Assembly: GCF_017650195.1 (NCBI RefSeq)
Contig: NZ_JAGCFH010000020.1
Span: 1 to 35,667 of the forward strand
Length of the DNA stretch: 35,667 nucleotides
Direction of reading: 5' to 3'
Source: Ruminococcus sp.
Lineage (GTDB): Bacteria > Bacillota > Clostridia > Oscillospirales > Ruminococcaceae
In this document: positions 16,429-22,594 of the stretch, piece by piece
How positions within the stretch are numbered: position 1 is the stretch's first letter
Layout: each line of letters starts with the position of its first letter
The notes under the pieces: model-generated
Database searches by the model: none
Told to the model about the DNA's origin: nothing
Seen by the model: only the letters and a program-made list of their open reading frames with translations
Position numbers and translations under genes: made by a program

Positions 16429-17163
16429 ATGAAGATGAATGCTTCCGCTGCATTGCTAACTGCGGCTGCTTTGCCATGTTCGGTGGTATACGCTGCCGAC
16501 TGCTCAAAGACAGGCTACGGTCAAGGCACCGCGGTCGATGAAAAGAACCGCCCCCTTGACGCAGTGCAGTTCAACAGCCGATTTGGCGACCTTGATGCCT
16601 TCGCCCTGTCGGAGGACGATAAGAGAATAATCATCACCTTTGATCAGGGCTATGAAAACGGCTATACCGCAAAGATACTTGATACGCTTAAGGAAAAGAA
16701 AGTACAAGCGATATTTTTTCTGACAGGTCCATACGCAAAAACAGAGCAGGCTCTGGTACAGCGTATGATAGACGAGGGACATATCCTTGGAAACCACGGC
16801 ATGACCCATGCAAGTCTGCCTGATCTGTCAGACAATGACGCAAGGCATGAGATACAGTCCCTGCACAGCTATATTCTGGACAAATACGGCTATCAGATGC
16901 AGTATTTTCGCTGTCCATGCGGCGAATACTCCGAGCACGCTCTCGAGCTCACCAAGGAATGCGGCTACACCACTCTTTTCTGGAGCAGCGCTTATGTTGA
17001 CTGGAAAACAGACTGTCAACCCGATCCGGATGATAGTCTGAAAAAGATGACCGACGCGGCTCATGGCGGAGAGATACTTCTCCTTCACTCTGTTTCGGCT
17101 ACAAACGCCGAGATACTCGGAGAGCTGATCGACAATTTCCGCGCTAATGGCTTTACGGTATAA
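16429..17163 (+). CDS. Secreted polysaccharide deacetylase, PdaA-like
   Basis: This is an exported NodB-fold enzyme that probably removes N-acetyl groups from peptidoglycan. The signal peptide is residues 1-23 (ending VVYAA). Motif 1 reads TFDQGYENGYT with Asp72 as the predicted base. Motif 2 is HGMTH (His123, His127), motif 3 RCPCGEYSE, and motif 5 ILLLH. The second Asp of the usual TFDD motif is Gln73; PdaA-type enzymes are known to vary there. The length fits PdaA. The ATG at 16423 is only 2 bp from AGAGGT, while the ATG at 16429 is 8 bp away and is preferred. PdaA acts on spore cortex, so a sporulation role is possible. Confidence 0.86.
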   Translation: MKMNASAALLTAAALPCSVVYAADCSKTGYGQGTAVDEKNRPLDAVQFNSRFGDLDAFALSEDDKRIIITFDQGYENGYTAKILDTLKEKKVQAIFFLTGPYAKTEQALVQRMIDEGHILGNHGMTHASLPDLSDNDARHEIQSLHSYILDKYGYQMQYFRCPCGEYSEHALELTKECGYTTLFWSSAYVDWKTDCQPDPDDSLKKMTDAAHGGEILLLHSVSATNAEILGELIDNFRANGFTV

Positions 17164-17165
17164 AT

Positions 17166-17189
17166 AATGGGACACGAAAGTGTCCCATT
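17166..17189. terminator. Bidirectional terminator
   Basis: AATGGGACAC-GAAA-GTGTCCCATT is a perfect 10-bp stem with a GNRA tetraloop, between the convergent deacetylase and DUF11 genes. The T/A tracts are short (ATTTTGC), so efficiency may be moderate. Confidence 0.82.
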
Positions 17190-17194
17190 TTGCT

Positions 17195-18055
17195 TTATGA
17201 CAGCCTTCCCTTGATAACAAGAGTACTTACTCCTGCCTGCACAGACCATACTCCTGTTGTATCTGACTGTGAGAAACTTGCCGCAGGTACGGTAACCTCT
17301 CCGTCAAGGCTTGTAAATACACCCGTATCCGGGTCGTAAGCATAGTTAGTTCCCGACACCCAGGGTGTTCCGTTGAACTCGGCTGTAAGTCCGCTTAGAG
17401 CAGGCGTGAAAGAATCGCTGAATACCACATTATCAGCGGCTTCTGCCGAAGCTGTTCCGAAATTCTGGATAATAAAGGTGTAAGTCACCTCTCCGTTCTC
17501 CTCAACAGCAGCAGGACTGAGAGACTTGCTTATTGCAAGGTCGATGCCGTCGCTGTAGGAAATAGTCTCGGATACTGTCACAGGCTCAAAGCCGGCACCG
17601 CTTATAACTGCGGTATTCTCTATATCAGCGTCTGTACCCATAGGCGCAAAACTGTTTGCGGAAGCTGCATATACCAGCATAGCATTGCCACCTGCTGGTA
17701 CATTTATACCAGTCACCGTGAGTGGCGATATCGTTGTCACCGCAGGTTCTGGCTGCTTTACTCCGTTCACATAGTAAACGAGAGAGCCCTCTCTATAGGT
17801 CAGGGGAACAGCAGTACTGCCATCCTCTCCGAAGCTGTAGGCACCGAGGTCGTCTGTGACAGTGAGTCCGCTGTAGCAGACAGAACCAGAATTCACTATG
17901 CTTATCATATAAACGTTTTCGCTTTCCTGTGAATAGCTGTCAGAAACAGCATCCTTCTCTGCGGAAAGCACCTCAAGTATCTCGCCCGAGGTTATATTTG
18001 AGCTTGCCACTGTACCGTTATAGGACAAAGTAGCCTGATTATAGAAAGTCGCCAT
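17195..18055 (-). CDS. DUF11 repeat protein without signal peptide
   Basis: The 286 residues are dominated by beta-sandwich DUF11-type domains. The first, about 30-115, includes NVYMISIVNSGSVCYSGLTV. The second, about 170-286, begins IDLAISKSLSPAAVEENGEV and contains YTFIIQNFGTASAEAADNVV. The longest frame begins at a non-ATG codon at 18118, inside a hairpin. The ATG at 18055 (MATFYNQATLSYNG) follows TGGAGGAAAATGT and is clearly better. DUF11 domains are usually extracellular, yet there is no signal peptide; similar clostridial proteins begin the same way. Two hairpins precede the ribosome binding site. Surface or spore-coat placement without classical export is possible but unproven. Confidence 0.82.
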   Translation of the reverse strand: MATFYNQATLSYNGTVASSNITSGEILEVLSAEKDAVSDSYSQESENVYMISIVNSGSVCYSGLTVTDDLGAYSFGEDGSTAVPLTYREGSLVYYVNGVKQPEPAVTTISPLTVTGINVPAGGNAMLVYAASANSFAPMGTDADIENTAVISGAGFEPVTVSETISYSDGIDLAISKSLSPAAVEENGEVTYTFIIQNFGTASAEAADNVVFSDSFTPALSGLTAEFNGTPWVSGTNYAYDPDTGVFTSLDGEVTVPAASFSQSDTTGVWSVQAGVSTLVIKGRLS

Positions 18056-18071
18056 ACATTTTCCTCCATAT

Positions 18072-18115
18072 AGCGGATGTGCCGCTGTATTAAGGGAGGG
18101 AGCGCTTCCCTCCCT
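18072..18115 (-). other. Two hairpins in the leader of the DUF11 gene
   Basis: On the minus strand AGGGAGGGA/TCCCTCCCT forms a 9-bp stem with a 5-nt loop (18093-18115), followed by AGCGG/CCGCT (18072-18086), which ends just before the ribosome binding site GGAGG. No T-run follows. They could stabilise the mRNA, limit read-through from the deformylase gene or control translation. Confidence 0.55.
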
Positions 18116-18157
18116 CATTAATATTATATGTCGACTCCTACTTCTTAGTGAATACTG

Positions 18158-18571
18158 CTAAATGATGATACCGCTGAAATGGTCTATCTCGTGCTGTATT
18201 ATCTCTGCCTCAAAGTCCCTGAATATTCCCCGTCGGCGCTTAAACTTTCTGTCCATGTATTCCACTGTTATGATACGGTGACGAGTTACTGGACGTAAAC
18301 CGCTAAGGGAGAGACACCCCTCCTCAGTATCGTATGTCTCCTTTGAACGATCAACTATCACAGGATTTATCATTGCAATATACTCTTCACCTATTAATGC
18401 TACAAGTATGGTCTTATGTACTCCTATCATATTTGCAGCCATTCCCACACAACGATCCTCATTTGCCTTTACCGTGTCGAGAAGGTCGCGTACTGCCTGC
18501 ATATCCGCTCTCGTTGCAGGCTCAGACTTTACGGAAAGTACCGCTTCGTCCTTGACTATATCTTTTACCAT
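18158..18571 (-). CDS. Divergent peptide deformylase-like protein
   Basis: Peptide deformylase removes the formyl group from nascent N-terminal methionine. The 137 residues are short for the family. Motif 2 (EEGCLSLSG, Cys86) and motif 3 (QHEIDHFSG, His127, Glu128, His131) keep all metal ligands and the catalytic Glu. Motif 1 is altered: GxGLAAxQ reads GMAANMIG, so the conserved oxyanion-hole Gln is Met48. The protein ends soon after motif 3 (HFSGIII) without the usual C-terminal helix. The start follows GGAAAGGAATATCTT. It lies 20 bp downstream of a terminator. It is probably a paralogue rather than the housekeeping enzyme; its activity is uncertain. Confidence 0.82.
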   Translation of the reverse strand: MVKDIVKDEAVLSVKSEPATRADMQAVRDLLDTVKANEDRCVGMAANMIGVHKTILVALIGEEYIAMINPVIVDRSKETYDTEEGCLSLSGLRPVTRHRIITVEYMDRKFKRRRGIFRDFEAEIIQHEIDHFSGIII

Positions 18572-18590
18572 AAGATATTCCTTTCCAAAT

Positions 18591-18619
18591 AAAAACGGGA
18601 CAGCCGTGTCCCGTTTTTT
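18591..18619. terminator. Strong hairpin between the amidohydrolase and the deformylase-like gene
   Basis: AAAAACGGGACA-GCCG-TGTCCCGTTTTTT is a symmetric hairpin with T-runs on both strands. It ends the amidohydrolase transcript on the minus strand, starting 1 bp after its stop codon. The deformylase-like gene begins only 20 bp further on, so it needs read-through or a promoter inside this hairpin or the preceding gene. Confidence 0.88.
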
Positions 18620-18620
18620 A

Positions 18621-19433
18621 TCATTTTATTTCAAGAAATGCCTTGAAATTGTCTGCAAGTATCATCTGATTCTCTTTTTCGTTAAAGCCAAGCTTCAGGA
18701 AGCGCATGAGCTCGTCCTCATGACTCCACATGGGGAAATCAGATCCGAAGAAGCAGTTTTCGATACCATACTCTCTTATTATTCCTGCGGCTCTCTCGGG
18801 AGTGAGAAAGGCAAGAGAGCTGCTGACGTCGAATCTGACATTTTCAAGTCCAGGAAGGATCCTTTCAGCTGCGTCCCATTGCTGATAGCCACCGAGATGA
18901 GCAGCAAGTATCTTAAGCTTTGGGAAATTGTCGTGTATCCTCTTTATACGTTCAGGGGCAGAGTAATCATATCTTGCGTCGCCGCAATGTATAAGCAGAG
19001 GAAGTCTTCCCTCCATGAGCTCGTATATTCTGAAAGCCTCGGGAGAATCAGCGTTGAACTTCTGAAAATCAGGGTGAAGCTTCACACCGTGGAGCCCAAG
19101 AGATATTATCTGCTCTATATCACCTTCAAGGTCCTCTGAATCCGCATGGGTAGTACCGAATCCGTAAAAGCACTTGTGCTTATCACACTCTCCAGCGATA
19201 TATATATTGATATTGCTTGTCTGCCTCGGGCTTGTGGCTGTTGAACACACAAGATATTTTTTAACGCCAATCCTGCTGCCGGCTTCGATGAGCTTCTCGC
19301 TGAAGCCTCTATTATTCATCGGTATGCCGTAAAAATGTCCTATACTGTCCGTAGCAGTATCGGCTATCTTTTCAGGAAATATATGAGAATGAGCGTCTAT
19401 TATCTCATATTTTCCGTAAACCTCAGGGTTCAT
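18621..19433 (-). CDS. Amidohydrolase family 2 metal-dependent hydrolase
   Basis: This is a TIM-barrel hydrolase of the amidohydrolase 2 group. The N-terminal metal motif DAHSHIFP has His15 and His17. GVKLHPDF, LLIHCGDA and ILAAHLGGYQQWDAAERIL give further metal ligands, and ENCFFGSDFPMW supplies the late Asp. The longest frame starts at 19442, but that ATG is one base from the GGAG ribosome binding site. The ATG at 19433 is 9 bp away and is preferred (270 residues). It has its own strong promoter and terminator, so it is a single-gene unit. The substrate cannot be predicted. Confidence 0.87.
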   Translation of the reverse strand: MNPEVYGKYEIIDAHSHIFPEKIADTATDSIGHFYGIPMNNRGFSEKLIEAGSRIGVKKYLVCSTATSPRQTSNINIYIAGECDKHKCFYGFGTTHADSEDLEGDIEQIISLGLHGVKLHPDFQKFNADSPEAFRIYELMEGRLPLLIHCGDARYDYSAPERIKRIHDNFPKLKILAAHLGGYQQWDAAERILPGLENVRFDVSSSLAFLTPERAAGIIREYGIENCFFGSDFPMWSHEDELMRFLKLGFNEKENQMILADNFKAFLEIK

Positions 19434-19467
19434 TATATCCATCTCCTAAAATACAAATTCAATGAAC

Positions 19468-19496
19468 ATTATAACCTATCCGTGGGTAAAAGTCAA
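19468..19496 (-). promoter_or_regulatory. Promoter of the amidohydrolase gene
   Basis: On the minus strand TTGACT, a 17-bp spacer and TATAAT, 35 bp before the start at 19433. Confidence 0.85.
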
Positions 19497-19531
19497 GACG
19501 TTATATAATACTCATCACCTATAGGCAGTTA

Positions 19532-20329
19532 TCACCTTTCCTCAAGGCGTCCCTTTGCAGCGCTTTCCTTCTCGATGTCAATTCGTTCGAGAACTATCTC
19601 ACGTCCTGCGATGCGGAAGCCTATCTCCTGATAGAAGCTAACTCTGACGTCTAGAGCAAGGAGATACGCCCTTTTTCCAAGCCCGTTGAAGAACTTTGCT
19701 AGCCATTTCAGAAACTCCCTTGCGTAGCCCCTTCCCCTTGCAGCTGTATTTGTAGCTACCTGTCCGATAAGGACTGTGCTGCCTATATCAAATACTGCCG
19801 AAGCCGTTGTGGAATTGCGATAGGTAAACACACGGCTGATACCGTGACGACAGCGGTGTGAAGTATCCGTGTACCAAAGAGAAAAATCCGCTATATTTGG
19901 AAAGCCCTCACAGAGTATCTTGTATACATCAGGAAGGCTGGGATTGAACTCAACGTGCTCCTCGATAGCTTCAAGAGGCGTATCATCGGGGATAAGTTCA
20001 AAAATTGTACGGTTAAGCACCTGATAACGGTCCGGAATGGTTATACCCTCCAGTATCTTTTGGTCGCCCTCGATACGGAAGGGAAGATTCATACTCACAA
20101 AAAGGTCTATCTCGTCATTGGGTTCGAGCTTTCCGTCGCCGCATATTATAAGTGTGGAGTTGATGATAAACATGAACCCCGTACCGATACCATCGGTTAT
20201 CTTGTAGAAACGGCAGAATTCATAATTCGGACCGTATGCTCTCATGTATGCAAGCATTTTCTTTCCAGAGAGCGTTTTGTTGAGCAGTACGCGGTCAAGC
20301 TCATGCTCATGTTCAATCAGCTTTATCAT
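19532..20329 (-). CDS. GNAT family acetyltransferase
   Basis: The 265 residues end in a GNAT domain (about 140-250). The acetyl-CoA loop is in GQVATNTAARGRGYAREFLK (R/Q-x-x-G-x-G/A), followed by the typical last strand with SFYQEIGFRIAG. The N-terminal 130 residues are a separate domain of unknown role. Its ATG overlaps the stop of the M42 gene by 4 bp (ATGA), so it is the third gene of the M42-M42-GNAT operon. This context may suggest acetylation of amino acids or peptides released by the aminopeptidases, but the substrate is unknown. Confidence 0.86.
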   Translation of the reverse strand: MIKLIEHEHELDRVLLNKTLSGKKMLAYMRAYGPNYEFCRFYKITDGIGTGFMFIINSTLIICGDGKLEPNDEIDLFVSMNLPFRIEGDQKILEGITIPDRYQVLNRTIFELIPDDTPLEAIEEHVEFNPSLPDVYKILCEGFPNIADFSLWYTDTSHRCRHGISRVFTYRNSTTASAVFDIGSTVLIGQVATNTAARGRGYAREFLKWLAKFFNGLGKRAYLLALDVRVSFYQEIGFRIAGREIVLERIDIEKESAAKGRLEER

Positions 20330-21342
20330 ATCTCATGTATCCTTCCGATAAGAGATTTTACCAGTTTATATGTATTTTCAAGGTCGGAATAATTTATCAC
20401 TGAAGAAGCCGAATGGAGATACCTACACGGCAATGATACAGCCATTGTACGTACTCCGCCTGCGCTAGTATGTATGACTCCGGCATCGTTTCCACCTGCT
20501 ATCATGGTCTTTGTCTGACAGGGTATGCCCTGCTCTTTAGCAATATCAAAGGCAAGGCGGTAAAGCTCCTTATCGTACATGGTATGCCTGTCCATAAATG
20601 ATACCACCGGTCCCCTTCCGACCTCGCATACCCTTTTTGCACCGGAAGCTCCGTCGATGTCCGCAGCCGTGGTGGATTCGAGGACTATGGCATAATCGGG
20701 AGCTACAGAATAGGCAGAGGCAACAGCTCCGCGGAGACCTACCTCCTCCTGTACATTAAACACAAAATATGTATCATATTCAAGATCCTCGTGCAGGAGC
20801 TCTGTCATAATGGTACAGCCTGCACGGTCGTCTAGAGCCTTGGACTTTATACAGCCGCCCATTTCAACAAACTCCGAGTCAAAATAAGCGCAGTCTCCGA
20901 GAGAAACGTATTTCTCAGCCTCAGCCTTGTCCGCAGCACCGATATCTATGTATAGGCTGTCGGTCTTGGGAGCCTTTTCGCGCTGCTCCTTGTTGAGATT
21001 GTGTACAGCCGTAGAGCCTACAACTCCACTGATACGGCTTTTTCCCACTCTGACCTGCCTGCCTATAACAACAGACGGGTCGATACCACCAACATTTCCG
21101 AAGCAGAGAGTACCGTCAGGACGGATATATGTTATAATAAAGCCCACCTCGTCTGTATGCGCACATACCATGAGCTTCTTTTGTGGAGTTTTCCTTCCCT
21201 TTTTGAAGCAAATAAGATTTCCGAGATTATCTACTCTATACTCGCATAGATCATTTATTTTGCTTATTATAAGCTCGCGCACAGAGCTCTCGTCGCCTGA
21301 AACTCCGTCCGCAAGACACAGATCTTTTAACAGCTCCTTCAT
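20326..21342 (-). CDS. M42 family glutamyl/leucyl aminopeptidase (second copy)
   Basis: This is a dinuclear zinc or cobalt aminopeptidase, usually a large tetrahedral complex that trims peptides. Older annotations call the family endoglucanase (cellulase M). Ligands and catalytic residues are visible: His62 and Asp64 in AHTDEVGF, Asp171 in KALDDRAG, Glu199/Glu200 in NVQEEVGLRG, Glu222 in VLEST, and a C-terminal His in CRYLHSASS. The 338 residues are typical. It overlaps the upstream M42 gene and the downstream GNAT gene by 4 bp each. The two M42 proteins have equal length but differ substantially in sequence, suggesting an old duplication and perhaps a mixed complex. Confidence 0.92.
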   Translation of the reverse strand: MKELLKDLCLADGVSGDESSVRELIISKINDLCEYRVDNLGNLICFKKGRKTPQKKLMVCAHTDEVGFIITYIRPDGTLCFGNVGGIDPSVVIGRQVRVGKSRISGVVGSTAVHNLNKEQREKAPKTDSLYIDIGAADKAEAEKYVSLGDCAYFDSEFVEMGGCIKSKALDDRAGCTIMTELLHEDLEYDTYFVFNVQEEVGLRGAVASAYSVAPDYAIVLESTTAADIDGASGAKRVCEVGRGPVVSFMDRHTMYDKELYRLAFDIAKEQGIPCQTKTMIAGGNDAGVIHTSAGGVRTMAVSLPCRYLHSASSVINYSDLENTYKLVKSLIGRIHEI

Positions 21343-22355
21343 TTTATACCCTCCCTTATGAATCCTGCAAGCAGCTTAGCGGTTAGCTCAACGTCCTCAA
21401 GGTCTATGACCTCAACGGGAGTATGCATATTTCTCAGAGGGATGGATACCGTACAAGCCTTCGCACCGCAGCAGTTCACGGAATAGCGGTCGGCATTGGT
21501 AGAGGTAAGTCCATTCATTACCTCTCTCTGGAAGGCGATCTTCTCAGCCTCAGCCGTCCTTATAAGCTCGTCGCTGATCTCACGGGACAAGGTGGGAGAA
21601 ATACCTATCATGGGACCCTTTCCGAGGTAACCGCACTTGCTCTCTTCCTCACCTATAGCGTAGGCAAAACTTACATCAACAGCTATGGCAATTTCAGGAT
21701 TCACCTCAAAAGCACTGATTTTGGCGCCGCGCTCCCCTACCTCTTCCTGAGCAGAGAATATTACCGTAACATTGTAAGCTAAAGGCTTATCCCTAAGAAG
21801 TTCAAGTGCGTAAAGTATGGAAGCAACTCCACAGCGGTCGTCAAGAGCACCTCCTGTGATGCGTCTGCCAATAAGGTCACGGCAAGTCACATCAAAGGTA
21901 ATGCTGTCCCCTGCTTCAATTACTTCTTCAAGCTCAGACTTGGACATACCTGTGTCTATTGCAACGTCCTCCATTTCAAGGACCCCGCTATCTCCGTTGG
22001 TGAGATGAGGCGGAACGGAGCAGATAACTCCCTTTATATCCCGCTTTCCATATATTACAACAGGCTGTGCTGGAAGAAGCCTGCGGTCTATGCCACCTAT
22101 ATTTCCGACTTTCACAAAGCCCTCGTCCGTGATATATGTTACGATAAATCCCACCTGATCTATATGAGCGTCCAGCACCAGCAGAGGAAGTCCCTCCTTA
22201 TGAATGCCGAAGCGTCCAATCACATTTCCATTTATTATCTCTGCATCGGGACAGTATTCCTTGAGCATAGTGAGAGCAAGCTCCGCTGCGCATTTCTCGC
22301 TGCCGGAAGCACCGCTGGCTTCTGCAAGCGAGATAACGGTCTTTTTTATATCCAT
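21339..22355 (-). CDS. M42 family aminopeptidase (first copy)
   Basis: This is the first gene of the M42-M42-GNAT operon. It keeps the active-site set: His64 and Asp66 in AHIDQVGF, GALDDRCG, AQEEVGERG and RNMHTPVEVID. Compared with its neighbour, Thr-Asp-Glu is Ile-Asp-Gln in the first motif and the position after the EE pair differs, which may shift specificity. The family trims acidic or neutral residues from peptides in the cytoplasm. A strong promoter lies at 22396-22424. It faces an M16C peptidase across the divergent gap, so this is a peptide-degradation neighbourhood. Confidence 0.92.
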   Translation of the reverse strand: MDIKKTVISLAEASGASGSEKCAAELALTMLKEYCPDAEIINGNVIGRFGIHKEGLPLLVLDAHIDQVGFIVTYITDEGFVKVGNIGGIDRRLLPAQPVVIYGKRDIKGVICSVPPHLTNGDSGVLEMEDVAIDTGMSKSELEEVIEAGDSITFDVTCRDLIGRRITGGALDDRCGVASILYALELLRDKPLAYNVTVIFSAQEEVGERGAKISAFEVNPEIAIAVDVSFAYAIGEEESKCGYLGKGPMIGISPTLSREISDELIRTAEAEKIAFQREVMNGLTSTNADRYSVNCCGAKACTVSIPLRNMHTPVEVIDLEDVELTAKLLAGFIREGIK

Positions 22356-22395
22356 TGCCTTTTTCCTTTCGTAAGGTGTTTAAAGTTCAGTTTCT

Positions 22396-22424
22396 ATTAT
22401 ATCACATCATGCGGTAAATAGCAA
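22396..22424 (-). promoter_or_regulatory. Promoter of the M42-M42-GNAT operon
   Basis: On the minus strand TTGCTA, a 17-bp spacer and TATAAT with an extended -10 TG (GTGATATAAT). Confidence 0.82.
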
Positions 22425-22440
22425 TATTCGCTGAAAAAAA

Positions 22441-22482
22441 GTTGCTGTTTTTTATAAACTGGCGCGGATCAAAAACAGCAAC
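22441..22482. repeat. 12-bp perfect inverted repeat in a divergent promoter region
   Basis: GTTGCTGTTTTT (22441-22452) and AAAAACAGCAAC (22471-22482) are perfect complements separated by 18 bp. It lies upstream of the -35 of the minus-strand M42 promoter and about 55 bp before the M16C promoter. With no coding gene ending here, it is not an obvious terminator. It could be an operator for both operons or the end of a small transcript. Confidence 0.6.
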
Positions 22483-22535
22483 ACGGTAATCTGCCGCACA
22501 GCAGACAGACAAATGTTGTACTGACGAAACCTCTC

Positions 22536-22564
22536 TTGCATAAGTGTGGCAAAAATGGTATAAT
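22536..22564 (+). promoter_or_regulatory. Promoter of the M16C peptidase gene
   Basis: TTGCAT, a 17-bp spacer and TATAAT. It lies inside the longer open frame starting at 22544, which supports the start at 22595. Confidence 0.82.
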
Positions 22565-22594
22565 CATACTATGAATATACTCAGGAGGTACTGT

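Noticed and set aside
18408-19139. 243-aa open frame on the plus strand
   Set aside because: It runs antisense across the deformylase-like and amidohydrolase genes, across their terminator, and shows no family features.
21339-22355. Cellulase M (endoglucanase) as the function of the M42 proteins
   Set aside because: This older label is not supported by the residues; the metal and catalytic set is that of an aminopeptidase, so no link to the dockerin protein is claimed.
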